Assembly: GCA_902557645.1 (NCBI GenBank)
Contig: CACEAP010000006.1
Coordinates: forward strand, 1-64,000
Length of the DNA: 64,000 nucleotides
Reading direction: 5' to 3'
Origin: an uncultured SAR86 cluster bacterium
Lineage (GTDB): Bacteria > Pseudomonadota > Gammaproteobacteria > Magnimaribacterales > D2472
Every line of letters begins with the position of its first letter. The first letter of the stretch is position 1. This document shows positions 46,416 to 59,854 of the stretch, piece after piece. Under the pieces are notes generated by a model. The model was not told the DNA's origin, ran no database searches, and saw only the letters and a list, made by a program, of their open reading frames with translations. A program made the translations under genes and the position numbers.

Positions 46416-47849
46416 ATGCAAAATCTTAGAAAAATTATTAAACAAAATTCCTTTATTGATCTAGGAAAGGGATTCTACTCAAATCAAGTGCAAGAGCCAC
46501 TAAATGAACCATATATAGTTCATCTTAATAATCAATTTTTAAATGATTTAGGATTATCATCAATAAGCCCAAAACAATTAATGGATCTATTTAACGGCAC
46601 CATACAAATTCCCAATAATCAAATAATCTCAATGAATTATGCTGGCCATCAATTTGGTCAATATGTTCGACAATTAGGTGACGGTAGAGGAATTTTAATT
46701 GGCGAAATTAATAAAAATAATAAAAAGCTAGATATTCATGTAAAAGGTTCTGGTAAAACTAAATATTCTAGATTTGGAGATGGTAGAGCCGTTTTAAGAT
46801 CATCTTTAAGAGAATACCTTTGTGGAGAAGCTATGCATTTTCTAGGTGTGCCCTCTTCAAGATCATTAATGATTTTTAGCAGTAAAGATCCTGTTTATAG
46901 AGAAAAGTCTGAGGATGCAGCTATGATAGCTAGGACAGCACTAACTCATATCAGATTTGGTAATTTTGAAAAGTTTTTCTATGACAATGAGCAAAAAAAA
47001 CATCAGGAGCTATGTGATTATGTTTTATCAGAATATTTTCCAAAAGAAGCTGATATAAGTGATAAATATGAATATTTATTAAATACCATAATTTCAAGTA
47101 CTGCTAAATTGATAGCTCGTTGGCAAGCAGTAGGATTTTGTCATGGAGTTATGAACACTGATAATATGTCTATTCTTGGTGAAACTCTTGATTATGGTCC
47201 ATATGGATTTATGGATAAATTCAATCCATCACATGTGTGCAATCTCTCTGATACTTCTGGAAGATACTCTTATGAAAATCAGCCTTATATTGGTTTATGG
47301 AATTGTTCGGCCTTAGCCCATACCTTTAGTAAAATTATTGATAAGCCCTCATTAAAAAAAATATTATCATCTTATGAGATTGAATACGCAGAGTCTCTAT
47401 TTGACTTATATAAAAATAAATTAGGTCTTAAAAATAATCTTGAAACCGATCAAGATTTAATTCAAGAGCTATTAAATATTATGAAAATAGAAAGATTAGA
47501 TTATTCCCGAACATTTAGAAGCTTGAGTAATGTCATTAAAGAAAATAATTCAATAAGACTTAATCCGGTTTTGAATGAATGGGCTGTAAAGTTTACGAAA
47601 AGACATAAAGAAGAACGAACAGACATAACTTCTAGAATTAATTTGATGAATAACAATAACCCAAAATATATCTTAAGAAATTATTTACTTCAAATTGCTA
47701 TAGATAAGGCAGAAGAAGGGTCTTTTGAAGAAATTGATAATCTGATGCATATTATAAAAAATCCTTATGATGAGATGCCTGATTATGAAAAATATGCAAA
47801 AGAGAGCCCAGATTGGGCGGCAGACATAGGATTGTCGTGCTCTTCTTAA
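46416..47849 (+). CDS. selO: Protein adenylyltransferase SelO (YdiU)
   Basis: Pseudokinase-fold enzyme that transfers AMP to proteins under oxidative stress. N-terminal MNYAGHQFGQYVRQLGDGRG, HVKGSGKTKYSRFGDGRA, and metal-binding residues in GVMNTDNMSILG and DYGPYGFMD. The C-terminus ends LSCSS, with cysteine where eukaryotic SelO has selenocysteine. Length 477 is close to E. coli YdiU (478). It is a single-gene transcript with a hairpin at its stop. Confidence 0.95.
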   Translation: MQNLRKIIKQNSFIDLGKGFYSNQVQEPLNEPYIVHLNNQFLNDLGLSSISPKQLMDLFNGTIQIPNNQIISMNYAGHQFGQYVRQLGDGRGILIGEINKNNKKLDIHVKGSGKTKYSRFGDGRAVLRSSLREYLCGEAMHFLGVPSSRSLMIFSSKDPVYREKSEDAAMIARTALTHIRFGNFEKFFYDNEQKKHQELCDYVLSEYFPKEADISDKYEYLLNTIISSTAKLIARWQAVGFCHGVMNTDNMSILGETLDYGPYGFMDKFNPSHVCNLSDTSGRYSYENQPYIGLWNCSALAHTFSKIIDKPSLKKILSSYEIEYAESLFDLYKNKLGLKNNLETDQDLIQELLNIMKIERLDYSRTFRSLSNVIKENNSIRLNPVLNEWAVKFTKRHKEERTDITSRINLMNNNNPKYILRNYLLQIAIDKAEEGSFEEIDNLMHIIKNPYDEMPDYEKYAKESPDWAADIGLSCSS

Positions 47850-47862
47850 ATTCTTTAAGAAG
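47842..47862 (+). terminator. Terminator hairpin of selO
   Basis: Perfect 9-bp stem CTTCTTAAA/TTTAAGAAG with a 3-base loop, followed by CTTTTCTTTC on the + strand. It includes the selO stop and the end of the convergent gene. The stem is AT-rich, so strength is moderate. Confidence 0.55.
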
Positions 47863-48238
47863 CTTTTCTTTCAGAAAAGGTTGAAACTGATTCCGTCATT
47901 TCTAAAAAGTCTTTGATCATAGAATCAGATGGGGTATACATTCTTCTTCTCTTATCAACCAAAGATTGTGTTTCGTTGATATATCCAAGATGAACAGAAT
48001 GTTTTAAAACTTGTAGTCTTTTAATTCGTGAAGCATACTTTTTTGGGACCAAGGATATAGCATACTCTTGAGATATATCATTTCCCTTAAAATGCTCATG
48101 CATAAATGATAGCAAGAAAAAGAATCTATATGTATCAGATTGATAAAAACTCATAGATGGAGGATTAGAGGCATTTCCAATAGTTGTAGAATAAATATTC
48201 TCAATTATTTTTTGTGCTCTTTTTAATTTGTCAGTCAT
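47855..48238 (-). CDS. Small protein with winged-helix (MarR-like) appearance
   Basis: 127 residues, not recognised by name. The middle is helical, and the stretch LVPKKYASRIKRLQVLKHSVHLGYI followed by DKRRRMYTPSDSMI looks like a recognition helix plus the wing (D.R....T.S) of MarR-type regulators. No signal or membrane segment. It has its own promoter space (152 bases upstream). The neighbours selO and pdxB give no clear clue. A DNA-binding regulator is an inference. Confidence 0.55.
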   Translation of the reverse strand: MTDKLKRAQKIIENIYSTTIGNASNPPSMSFYQSDTYRFFFLLSFMHEHFKGNDISQEYAISLVPKKYASRIKRLQVLKHSVHLGYINETQSLVDKRRRMYTPSDSMIKDFLEMTESVSTFSERKAS

Positions 48239-48376
48239 AATTTTATATATATTGAATAGTTATGTAATTTGTAATGCAATTCTAATACCAAAAAACTGAG
48301 ATTAGTCTCATATATAATACACATGTGTTTTTTTAAAACAAGTTATGTATAGAAAATTTATATAGATTTTGTATAA

Positions 48377-48396
48377 AAGTAACTTATTTGTTACTT
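48377..48396 (-). terminator. Terminator hairpin of pdxB
   Basis: Stem AAGTAAC/GTTACTT with a 6-base loop, followed on the - strand by TTTTATAC. It includes the pdxB stop codon. Another small inverted repeat TGAGA/TCTCA lies at 48297-48310 in the same gap. Confidence 0.5.
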
Positions 48397-49479
48397 AATT
48401 GGTATATTGTTTATTGAATCAAAGTCACTTCTTAAGGGATAATTTTTACGCATCTTGATAAAAATATTAGCTATATTTTTCTTATCAATTTTTCTTCTAA
48501 TTGCATATTTCATCTCTTTAGATATCAGATTTACATTAAATGTATCTTTAAATAAATATAAGGGTATAGGGTCGATAATAGCTTTTGCAAATGAAGAGTT
48601 TAAAGTTTTTTTGTCTGCTGGATTTTTAAACAAGAAGGGATTTTTATTTTTAAAAGTTTCTAAATAATTTGTTACAGCAATAGCTATCATTTTTGATCCA
48701 TTTACTTTCCCCTCTTTGCTGTATCCAGCAATATGTGGAGTAGCTATATATGCTTTATTTATTATTGACTTTGACGGCGATGGTTCATTTTCCCATACAT
48801 CCGCAATATAACTAACATTATCTTGTTTAATTAAGGCTATTTCATTAACAATTCCTCCTCGAGAAGTGTTGATTAGAATTTTATTATTAAGTAACGCAAG
48901 TTCATTTTTATCTATTAAATTATGGGTTTTATATTTACCAGCTTCAGTAAAAGGTACATGAAGTGAGACTAGGTCACATTTAAGAATAGTTTTAATATCA
49001 ACGAAATTAGGATCATTAATCAGCGGATCATTTATAAAAATATTGAAACCTAATGCATTTAAGTAATACCAGACTTTTTTACCAATATTGCCGTACCCAA
49101 TGATTCCAATTTTCGCATCATAATCTAATTTGTTTTTTTCTATTAATTCTGCGATTACTGCTAAAACGTAATGCGTAACAGCAGAAGAATTACAACCAGG
49201 CGCATAATCCCATTTAATATTATGTGAATCTAAATAATTAATATCAATATGATTTATACCTGCTGTTGCAGAGCCAATAAATTTAACATTTGTATTTTCT
49301 AAGAGGGGTTTATTAACTTTAATTGTTGATCTAACTAATAGTATTTCACAATCCTTTAAAGCTTTATTGTTAATATTAATATCATCCAAATAATTGATCT
49401 GATATTCACTAGACTCAAGTATATCTCTTAAATAGAAATCTAAATCTAGTATATTGTTATCTGCTACTATTTTTATCAA
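48391..49479 (-). CDS. pdxB: Erythronate-4-phosphate dehydrogenase
   Basis: Second step of DXP-dependent pyridoxal-phosphate synthesis. Features are SATAGINHIDINYL, APGCNSSAV (PdxB-specific), Rossmann GIIGYGNIGKKV, NTSRGGIVNE and ATPHIAGYSKEGK, with the C-terminal dimerisation region. The track start at 49515 overlaps the upstream gene by 40 bases. I prefer the TTG at 49479, which overlaps that gene's stop as TTGA and gives the usual PdxB beginning (IKIVADNN). 362 residues. SerA in this window is its paralogue. Confidence 0.9.
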   Translation of the reverse strand: MIKIVADNNILDLDFYLRDILESSEYQINYLDDININNKALKDCEILLVRSTIKVNKPLLENTNVKFIGSATAGINHIDINYLDSHNIKWDYAPGCNSSAVTHYVLAVIAELIEKNKLDYDAKIGIIGYGNIGKKVWYYLNALGFNIFINDPLINDPNFVDIKTILKCDLVSLHVPFTEAGKYKTHNLIDKNELALLNNKILINTSRGGIVNEIALIKQDNVSYIADVWENEPSPSKSIINKAYIATPHIAGYSKEGKVNGSKMIAIAVTNYLETFKNKNPFLFKNPADKKTLNSSFAKAIIDPIPLYLFKDTFNVNLISKEMKYAIRRKIDKKNIANIFIKMRKNYPLRSDFDSINNIPIK

Positions 49480-50198
49480 TGAGTATTGTCTGGCCAAAAA
49501 ATACTTTGAATCCATCCAAAAAAAGTATTTTTATTTAAAGAGTATTTATCTAATGCATCAAAATCAGCAGCAAGTTTCTTTGGATCCTTAAAAAAATCTT
49601 TTCTTGAAATTGAATCTTTTTTTTCATCCAAAGTTTTAACTAATTTAGCAGGATTTCCTGCAAAAATTGAGTTTGGTGGAACATCCTTTGTTACAACAGC
49701 CCCTGCACCAATTATACTATTTTCACCTATAGTAACTCCTTTACAAACAATAGCACTGTCTCCAATCCATACATTATCCTTCAAAACCACAGGCTTAGTA
49801 TTACCAACTGGTTCAGAGCGATCATATATTCCATGCCAGTCTGCATCAGATATATATGAACCATGAGCAAACATACAAGCATCACCAATAGAAATATGCT
49901 CAGCTGCCATAATTCTTACCCCAGGAGTTATAAGAACATACTTTCCTATATCCAGTTTTCCATCCCACTTATCAATATTCCATGTTGTAAATTGAATATT
50001 TGCATCTTTAGCTCCTATTAAAGTTGGATAATCATCAATAGAAATATTTTTGCCAAATAGATTAATATATTGTGGTTTAAAATAAGCCCCGCCTTTACCT
50101 AATTTTAAAAATTGTGGTTTAAGATAATGATTAACATAATATTTATTTATTCTTGAACTTAATTTTTTTAACCAGTATGGTCTATTATCTTTTCTAAT
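49476..50198 (-). CDS. Hexapeptide-repeat acetyltransferase, non-ATG start or frameshift
   Basis: The track starts at an ATG inside the protein (49910). The same frame stays open for about 96 more codons upstream and encodes continuing left-handed beta-helix sequence (LFGKNISIDDYPTLIGAKDA, LDIGKYVLITPGVRIMAAE). The hexapeptide core (WIGDSAIVCKGVTIGENSII, GAGAVVTKDVP, IFAGNPAKLV) is that of sugar O-acetyltransferases such as WcaF/LbH enzymes. No NTG start exists in the extension. AGGAG lies 6 bases before an ATT at 50198, so an AUU start is possible. Alternatively a one-base slip joins ATG ATA GGA GAA AAT TAT to the frame. Confidence 0.75.
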   Translation of the reverse strand: MRKDNRPYWLKKLSSRINKYYVNHYLKPQFLKLGKGGAYFKPQYINLFGKNISIDDYPTLIGAKDANIQFTTWNIDKWDGKLDIGKYVLITPGVRIMAAEHISIGDACMFAHGSYISDADWHGIYDRSEPVGNTKPVVLKDNVWIGDSAIVCKGVTIGENSIIGAGAVVTKDVPPNSIFAGNPAKLVKTLDEKKDSISRKDFFKDPKKLAADFDALDKYSLNKNTFFGWIQSIFWPDNTH

Positions 50199-50265
50199 AA
50201 TTTTCTCCTATCATTTACTTAGTACTTTTATATGATAAAGTACCGAAAATTTTTTTGGTGATAAA

Positions 50266-51621
50266 TTGTTAACAAAGTTTCAAAATGAGTTTAAAAGCCT
50301 TCTTAAAATAGGTCTTCCTATTTTTGGCTCACAAGTCTCATATGTCTTTATGGGGACAACAGATACTCTTGTAGCTGGAAGAGCAAGCTCAACAGATCTT
50401 GCTGCTCTTGCAATAGGCTCAGCCTTCACGCACCCTATATGGTTACTTATTGCTGGGGTTACATTTGCTATTACTCCTATTATGGCGCAATTATATGGAG
50501 CAAAAGAATACAGCAAGATTGGTTACAAGCTAGGTGAAGTCTTATGGATTTCAATTTCATTGGGATTATTATTTTTAATAATCTATCCTAATCTTTATAT
50601 TCTAGTAAATATGCTGCAGTTGGAATCAGAAGTTGCAAGAATTGCTGGAGATTACTTGAAAGCATTATCTATAGGTATGTTTGCTATGACAATTTTTACT
50701 TGTTTGCGCTGTTATAGTGAAGGATTAACACTAACATTACCTATTTTTTATATAGCTTTAGCTGGAATGTTAATAAACATACCTTTGGATATTATTTTTG
50801 TTTATGGATATTTTGGAGTTCCTGCAATGGGTGGAGTTGGTTGCGGATATGCAACTTCTATAGTTTCTGTATTTATGACCTTAACTTTAATAATCTATAT
50901 AGCTAGGTCAAAGAATTATAAAGTAACTAAACCTTTTGAAAAGCTTCCATTTCCGTCTATGAGTACTTTTACTGAAGTTTTTAAACTAGGTTTTCCTATA
51001 GGTTTAGGTATCTTTATTGAGCTAGCTATGTTTTCAGGTGCTGCTATGATACTTTCACCATTGGGCAAAGAAATTGTTGCCGGTCATGCAATTGCTATGA
51101 ATATAGCAAGTTTCTTTTTTGTAATATCTTTATCTGTTGGCCTTGCAGCTGCTACAAGAGTTGGTAATCTTATTGGGGCAAAGAGAATGTCTGATGCAAG
51201 ATTTGCTTCAATCTCATCTGTATTCTTATGCACAATGATTGCAATAATAAATACTATTATTATTTTAATATTTAAAGATCAATTAAGCTCAATGTTTTCT
51301 TCGGAAGAAGCTGTTGTTATAGTTGCTAGCAGCTTATTAATTTTTGCTGCAATCTTTCAAATACCAGATGGAGCTCAAATAGGTGCTATTGGTGCATTAA
51401 GAGGATATAAGGATACTTTTGCTCCTATGGTAATAACTCTTATAGTTTACTGGCTTATAGCTATACCTGTAGGCTATTTCCTAACTTATTATGGTATCAG
51501 AAATCCCTTAGGTGCTGCAGGTATGTGGATAGCAATGATTGGTGGTCTAAGTATATTTGCTGTTCTAATTATTTTAAGATTACAGTGGATCTCAAAAAAA
51601 TTTAATAGGGTTATGAGTTAA
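50266..51621 (+). CDS. MATE-family multidrug efflux transporter (NorM-like)
   Basis: Na+- or H+-driven exporter, 451 residues, about 12 helices in two related halves. The N-terminal half has [20 protein letters not shown] and [10 protein letters not shown], the second half [15 protein letters not shown]. Starts at TTG with GGTG before it; no ATG precedes the first helix. It is divergent from the acetyltransferase, and its 3' end overlaps sucD on the other strand by 11 bases. The substrate is unknown. Confidence 0.9.
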   Translation: MLTKFQNEFKSLLKIGLPIFGSQVSYVFMGTTDTLVAGRASSTDLAALAIGSAFTHPIWLLIAGVTFAITPIMAQLYGAKEYSKIGYKLGEVLWISISLGLLFLIIYPNLYILVNMLQLESEVARIAGDYLKALSIGMFAMTIFTCLRCYSEGLTLTLPIFYIALAGMLINIPLDIIFVYGYFGVPAMGGVGCGYATSIVSVFMTLTLIIYIARSKNYKVTKPFEKLPFPSMSTFTEVFKLGFPIGLGIFIELAMFSGAAMILSPLGKEIVAGHAIAMNIASFFFVISLSVGLAAATRVGNLIGAKRMSDARFASISSVFLCTMIAIINTIIILIFKDQLSSMFSSEEAVVIVASSLLIFAAIFQIPDGAQIGAIGALRGYKDTFAPMVITLIVYWLIAIPVGYFLTYYGIRNPLGAAGMWIAMIGGLSIFAVLIILRLQWISKKFNRVMS

Positions 51622-52482
51622 TTACTTCTGCAGTTTTTGTGCCTATTTCTAAAAGATTCTCAGCTATATTCACTCCACATTCTTCTAATTTTAGAATCTT
51701 GTCAGCTGCTGTACCTTTACCTCCAGCAATAATAGCACCCGCGTGACCCATCCTTTTTCCTGCAGGCGCTGTTTGTCCTGCTATATATGAAATAACTGGT
51801 TTTGTTACTTCTGATTTTATGAATTCAGCAGCCTCCTCTTCAGCAGAGCCCCCAATCTCTCCTACCATAACAATAGCCTTAGTGTCTTGATCAGCTTCAA
51901 AAAGCTTCAAAATGTCTATAAAGGAGGATCCAGGTATTGGATCTCCTCCAATTCCTATACAGCTGCTTTGCCCTAATCCAAGATCGGTTGTTTGTTTAAC
52001 TGCTTCATAAGTAAGGGTTCCCGATCTAGAAATAATTCCAACTGAGCCTGGCATATGAATACTCCCTGGCATGATTCCAAGTTTTGCCTCTCCAGGAGTT
52101 ATTATTCCAGGACAATTAGGGCCTATAAGTCTAACACCAAGCTCATCGACTCTTTTTTTAACTACTAACATATCCAACGTGGGCACTCCCTCGGTGATAC
52201 AAATAATTAATTCAATTCCTGATTCAGCAGCTTCTAGTATTGAATCTTTACAAAATGGTGCAGGAACAAATATTAAAGCTGCATTTGGATTAACATCATT
52301 AATAGCCTCTCCCATAGTATCAAAAACTGGCCTGTCCAAATGTATTTGACCTCCCTTCCCAGGAGTTACTCCACCAACAATATTAGTACCGTAGTCAATA
52401 GATTGTTGTGAGTGAAGTGTTGCTTGAGAGCCTGTAAACCCTTGAACTATAACTCTGGTGTCTTTATTAACTAATATACTCA

Positions 52483-52483
<1 letters not shown>
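51611..52483 (-). CDS. sucD: Succinyl-CoA synthetase, alpha subunit
   Basis: Substrate-level phosphorylation step from succinyl-CoA. N-terminal CoA-binding Rossmann domain ([15 protein letters not shown]) and the phospho-histidine in [14 protein letters not shown] (His about 246). 290 residues, standard. The ATG shares a base with the sucC stop. It is last gene of the nine-gene TCA operon and converges with the MATE gene. Confidence 0.97.
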
Positions 52484-55070
<2,587 letters not shown>

Positions 55071-56270
55071 TTATAAATTAAGTAATAATCTTTCAGGAGA
55101 CTCTAATTGCTCCTTAATTGAAACTAAAAAAGTTACAGCTTCTTTTCCATCTAAAAGCCTGTGATCATAACTCATAGCTAAATACATCATAGGTCTTATA
55201 ACAACTTCATTATCTTTCGCAACTGGTCTATCTTGAATACTATGCATTCCTAAAATTGCTGTCTGAGGAGCATTTAATATTGGGGTTGAAAGCAATGATC
55301 CAAAAACACCACCATTTGATATAGTAAATGTTCCTCCTTGCATTTCATCCATAGATAGCTTTCCGTCTCTTGCTTTTACAGAATAATCTAAAATAGATTT
55401 TTCTATGTCAGGCAATGACATCATGTCAGCATCTCTAATTACTGGTACAACAAGACCTCTTTCTGTAGAAACTGCAACCCCAATGTCTTGATAACCATGA
55501 TATACGATATCAGTTTGATCTATTGATGCATTAACTAGAGGGAATTTTTTTAATGCCTGAATAGCAGCAATAACAAAAAAGCCCATAAAGCCAAGTTTAA
55601 CCCCATGTTGTTTTTCAAACTCAGCGCCATATTTTGCTCTTAGTTCTTTAATAGGCAGCATATCAACCTCATTAAATGTAGTTAACATAGCTGTTTCTTG
55701 TTTAACAGTTAGAAGTCTATTGGCTATAGTTGCTCGCAGTCTAGACATCGGAACTCGTTTCTCATCTCTTGATTCAGAAAAAGCAATATTTGTATCTACT
55801 ACAGTATTTTTAATCTTGTTTAAATCTTCAGTAGGCTTATTATTTAAATGATTCACTAAATCTGCTTTTGTAACTCTTCCATCTTTGCCAGTGCTTTTTA
55901 CAGTAGATGGATCAATAGCCTCTTCTGCAATGATTCTTTTTGCTGCAGGCCCTAATTTATTTGGCTTGGGTTTTTCTATTTCAGATACAGCAGGAGATTC
56001 GTTAGAATCAACTTCATTAACATCTTCGATTGTACCTTCATTAAATTCTGCTATTAATTCTGAGCTATTAACAATTTCTCCTTCTTGTTTAACAATCTTA
56101 GAAATAGTTCCATTTACTGGAGCAACAACTTCTAATACAACCTTATCTGTTTCAATTTCAGCAATAACCTCATCTTGCTGAACGCTTTCGCCCTCTTTCT
56201 TTACCCAATTTGCAACAGTGCCATCAGCTACAGATTCTGGAAATGTTGGCGACTTAATCTCAATACTCAT
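55071..56270 (-). CDS. sucB: Dihydrolipoyl succinyltransferase (E2 of OGDH)
   Basis: Core of the 2-oxoglutarate dehydrogenase complex. One N-terminal lipoyl domain with the lipoylated lysine in [10 protein letters not shown], a peripheral-subunit-binding domain at about 103-138 ([19 protein letters not shown]) and the catalytic domain ending [14 protein letters not shown]. 399 residues. Overlaps sucA by 4 bases. Confidence 0.96.
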   Translation of the reverse strand: MSIEIKSPTFPESVADGTVANWVKKEGESVQQDEVIAEIETDKVVLEVVAPVNGTISKIVKQEGEIVNSSELIAEFNEGTIEDVNEVDSNESPAVSEIEKPKPNKLGPAAKRIIAEEAIDPSTVKSTGKDGRVTKADLVNHLNNKPTEDLNKIKNTVVDTNIAFSESRDEKRVPMSRLRATIANRLLTVKQETAMLTTFNEVDMLPIKELRAKYGAEFEKQHGVKLGFMGFFVIAAIQALKKFPLVNASIDQTDIVYHGYQDIGVAVSTERGLVVPVIRDADMMSLPDIEKSILDYSVKARDGKLSMDEMQGGTFTISNGGVFGSLLSTPILNAPQTAILGMHSIQDRPVAKDNEVVIRPMMYLAMSYDHRLLDGKEAVTFLVSIKEQLESPERLLLNL

Positions 56271-59122
56271 TCTCTCTCTCCCGAAGACTCTAACATTAAA
56301 GCATTTACAACTAATTCATTTTGTTGCTTTAAATGTAATTTCATTAATCCAACCGCTGGAGCCGCAGCAGCTGGTCTACTAATAAGTTTAATTTCGTGGT
56401 TTGAATTAAATCTATCGAGTACTCTTTGAAGTCTGTGCCTATGACTAAACCAAGCGCCTTGGTTTGCTGGCTCTTCTTGACACCAAACATACTCATTAGC
56501 ATTATCGTAAATTCCTAAAATACTCTCTAAATCATCATAAGGGAATGAATAAAGTTGCTCTATTCTAACTAATGCAATGTCTTTAATTTTATTTTCTTCT
56601 CTTTTTTGCAATAAATCATAATAAACCTTGCCCGAGCACATTATTATCCTTTTAACTTTTGATTTTTCTTCCAAACTATCATCTATGACTCTCTTAAATT
56701 CTCCATTAGTTAATTCAGAAACTGTGGATGTTACTAATGGATTTCTCAATAAGCTTTTTGGAGATATTACTATCAGAGGCCTTCTCATTTTTCTTATAGC
56801 CTGTCTACGTAATAAATGAAAAATTTGAGCTGGTGTACTTGGAATGCATACTTCAATATTTTCACTTGCACATAATTGTAAAAACCTTTCAACCCTTGCG
56901 CTGCTATGCTCTGGACCTTGTCCTTCAAAACCATGAGGTAATAACATTACTAATCCTGATAATCTCTCCCATTTATGTTCAGCAGATACAATAAATTGAT
57001 CAATAACTACTTGAGCGCCATTAACAAAGTCACCAAATTGAGCCTCCCATATTACCAATCCAGATGGCCAGGTTGCAGAATATCCATATTCAAAACCTAA
57101 GACAGCTTCTTCAGATAAAAATGAATCATAAATATCCATTCTTGTAGAACTTTCTCTCGCGACACTTACTAACGGTATATGACCCATACCATCTTTTGCA
57201 TTATAAATTGCTGCATGTCTATGAGAAAAAGTACCCCTTCTAACATCTTGACCGGTTAAACGAATTGGGTAACCTTCAGAAAGTAAACTTGCATAAGCCA
57301 TAGATTCAGCAAAACCCCAATTGATAGGCGCTTTTCCACTTGCCATAAGCTTCCTATCGTCAAACACTTTTTTAACCTGCCTACCAAGAACAAAATTTTT
57401 AGGAGCACTGGTGATAATCTCAGATAGCTCTAGAAACTTTCCAACTTCGAACTTGGTATTAGTTTCTTGCCACCATTTCTGATCCATGTAAGGCGACCAA
57501 TCAAACCATAAATCATCATTAGGCTGCATGGCAAGATTACCAACAACAGAAGAACCATCCTCTAATGAATCTCTATATTTTTTTTGAAAATCTAAAGAGT
57601 CAGATTTTGAAATAATTTTTTCTGCTATTAGTTTTTCTTCGTAGATTTTTAGGACTGAGGGATGCTTAGCTATTTTTTCGTACATTAATGGTTGAGTTGC
57701 AGAAGGATCATCAGCTTCATTATGACCTCTTCTTCTGTAACAAAATAAATCAAGAATTATGTCTTTACCAAATTTATACCTATACTCACATGCTATTTTT
57801 GCAGCATGGACTACCATTTCTGGATTATCTCCATTTACATGAATAATTGGGGCATTAATCATCTTAGCAACATCAGTTGAATATTCGGTAGATCTAGCAT
57901 CATATTTATAACTAGTGGTAAAGCCAATTTGGTTATTAACTATTACATGCAATGTTCCTCCAACTCCATAACCTCTAGTTTGTGACATTTGAAGGCTTTC
58001 CATTACAACACCTTGCCCAGAAAATGATGCATCTCCATGAATTAAGATTGGAATAACTTGCTCTCGTTTTTCATCATATAGTCTGTCTTGTCTAGCTCTT
58101 ACAGAACCAAGCACAACTGGATCTACAATCTCAAGATGTGATGGGTTGTTGAACAAAGAAACATGCACCTCACCTTTTGGAGTCAATAAGTTTGAAGAAA
58201 AGCCTAAATGATATTTAACATCTCCTGTACTTGAACCAGAAAGTTCAAAATCTTCCTCAAAAGCTGAAAATAGCTCTGCAGGAGTTTTACCTAAAACATT
58301 AACTAATAAATTAAGCCTTCCCCTGTGAGCCATACCAAAACATATCTGTTTGGCACCATGGATCCCACAATTTTGAATTAATGCATCAACCAATGGGATT
58401 AATGACTCACATCCATCAATACCAAAACGCTTCATTCCTGGATATTTTGCCGCAAGAAATTTTGCTAGACCTTCAGCAGAATTTAAACGATTAAAAATAT
58501 ATCTCTTTTCATCATCTTGAAAGTCTAATTTTCCAACATTTAGTTCTAACTTTTCTTGAAACCATTTTCTTTCATCAATATCTACTATGTGATTATATTC
58601 AATTCCTAAATCTCCACAGTAAATTAACTGAAGAGAATTTATTATCTCTTGAAGAGTAGCTTCATCTTTACCAATTCTTAACGTATCTGTATTAAATACA
58701 GTTTGAAGATCTTCTTTTGATAAACCATGATATTCAATATCTAAGTCTGGGATTTGCTCTCTATCCATCATTCCTAGTGGGTCAACAGATGCTACTTGAT
58801 GTCCTCTATTTCTATATGCCTGTATAAGCTGTATGACTTTAACTTGCTTATCATTAACTTCGCTTTTATTTGATGTAGCTGAAGTAACTCTTCTATAATT
58901 TTTAAAGGAATTTATAACACTTTGATGCGATATATCTTCATTTGAACCATTAATGTCAGGCAGATCATCAAAAAAGCTTCTCCATTCTATAGAGACGCTG
59001 GCAGGATCCTCTATATAAGATTCATATAAACTTTCTAGATAAGACGAATGGCCTGCAGAAGTATGAGAATCATTCCAATATTTTTCCATATCATACGCCA
59101 TCGTTTTATTTTGTTGCTCCAT
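56267..59122 (-). CDS. sucA: 2-oxoglutarate dehydrogenase E1 component
   Basis: Thiamine-diphosphate enzyme decarboxylating 2-oxoglutarate. 951 residues. N-terminal [16 protein letters not shown]2-binding region, [38 protein letters not shown], and [15 protein letters not shown] typical of E1o. The start at 59122 overlaps sdhB by 17 bases. An internal ATG at 59101 would avoid most of it. sdhB-sucA order is as in E. coli. Confidence 0.97.
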   Translation of the reverse strand: MEQQNKTMAYDMEKYWNDSHTSAGHSSYLESLYESYIEDPASVSIEWRSFFDDLPDINGSNEDISHQSVINSFKNYRRVTSATSNKSEVNDKQVKVIQLIQAYRNRGHQVASVDPLGMMDREQIPDLDIEYHGLSKEDLQTVFNTDTLRIGKDEATLQEIINSLQLIYCGDLGIEYNHIVDIDERKWFQEKLELNVGKLDFQDDEKRYIFNRLNSAEGLAKFLAAKYPGMKRFGIDGCESLIPLVDALIQNCGIHGAKQICFGMAHRGRLNLLVNVLGKTPAELFSAFEEDFELSGSSTGDVKYHLGFSSNLLTPKGEVHVSLFNNPSHLEIVDPVVLGSVRARQDRLYDEKREQVIPILIHGDASFSGQGVVMESLQMSQTRGYGVGGTLHVIVNNQIGFTTSYKYDARSTEYSTDVAKMINAPIIHVNGDNPEMVVHAAKIACEYRYKFGKDIILDLFCYRRRGHNEADDPSATQPLMYEKIAKHPSVLKIYEEKLIAEKIISKSDSLDFQKKYRDSLEDGSSVVGNLAMQPNDDLWFDWSPYMDQKWWQETNTKFEVGKFLELSEIITSAPKNFVLGRQVKKVFDDRKLMASGKAPINWGFAESMAYASLLSEGYPIRLTGQDVRRGTFSHRHAAIYNAKDGMGHIPLVSVARESSTRMDIYDSFLSEEAVLGFEYGYSATWPSGLVIWEAQFGDFVNGAQVVIDQFIVSAEHKWERLSGLVMLLPHGFEGQGPEHSSARVERFLQLCASENIEVCIPSTPAQIFHLLRRQAIRKMRRPLIVISPKSLLRNPLVTSTVSELTNGEFKRVIDDSLEEKSKVKRIIMCSGKVYYDLLQKREENKIKDIALVRIEQLYSFPYDDLESILGIYDNANEYVWCQEEPANQGAWFSHRHRLQRVLDRFNSNHEIKLISRPAAAAPAVGLMKLHLKQQNELVVNALMLESSGERE

Positions 59123-59846
59123 CTGATGTTATTAAATTTTTAGAATTTTTTCCTTTTAAAAGCATAGATTTTATTTCGCCAATAGCTTTATTTGGATTTA
59201 AACCCTTCGGACATGCTGCAACACAATTCATTATTCCATGGCATCTATAAACACTAAATGGATCCGATAAAGCTTCTAGCCTGCTATCTTTCTCCAAATC
59301 TCTTGAGTCAGCTAAAAATCTATAGGCTTGTAGCAAGGCAGCTGGACCTACAAATTTGTCAGGATTCCACCAAAATGAAGGGCAGCTTGTAGAGCAACAT
59401 GCGCAGAGAATACATTCATATAAACCATCTAACTTATCTCTATCCTTGGGCGATTGAAGTCTTTCTTCTGCAGGTGGCTCAGAATCATTCTGTAAAAATG
59501 GTTTAATTTTTTCATACTGGTTATAAAATTCTGTCATATCAACAACTAAATCTCTAATAACTGGTAAGCCAGGAAGCGGTCTAATTTCTAATTTATTGCC
59601 CTTTAAAACATCCGAAAGAGGAGTTATGCATGCTAATCCATTCTTTCCATTAATATTCATGCCATCAGATCCACAAACGCCTTCCCTGCATGATCTTCGA
59701 AAAGATAAAGAATTATCTTCTTCCTTTATTAAATGCAATAGATCCAAAACCATAATATCTTTTTCAGGTTTCTTAATTTGATATTGCTGCATGAAGGGGA
59801 ACTTATCCTTTTCAGGGTTATATCTATATAAATTTATTTCTAACAT
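59106..59846 (-). CDS. sdhB: Succinate dehydrogenase iron-sulfur subunit
   Basis: Carries three Fe-S clusters between FAD and ubiquinone. [2Fe-2S] ligands in [19 protein letters not shown], [4Fe-4S] in [12 protein letters not shown] and [3Fe-4S] in [14 protein letters not shown]. 246 residues, slightly longer than E. coli (238). It lies 8 bases after sdhA, at the inner-membrane face of complex II. Confidence 0.97.
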   Translation of the reverse strand: MLEINLYRYNPEKDKFPFMQQYQIKKPEKDIMVLDLLHLIKEEDNSLSFRRSCREGVCGSDGMNINGKNGLACITPLSDVLKGNKLEIRPLPGLPVIRDLVVDMTEFYNQYEKIKPFLQNDSEPPAEERLQSPKDRDKLDGLYECILCACCSTSCPSFWWNPDKFVGPAALLQAYRFLADSRDLEKDSRLEALSDPFSVYRCHGIMNCVAACPKGLNPNKAIGEIKSMLLKGKNSKNLITSDGATK

Positions 59847-59854
59847 TAAAATTC

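Noticed and set aside
49911-50265. Apparent 355-base gap between acetyltransferase and MATE genes
   Set aside because: Most of it is coding sequence of the acetyltransferase in the same frame; only about 67 bases are truly intergenic.
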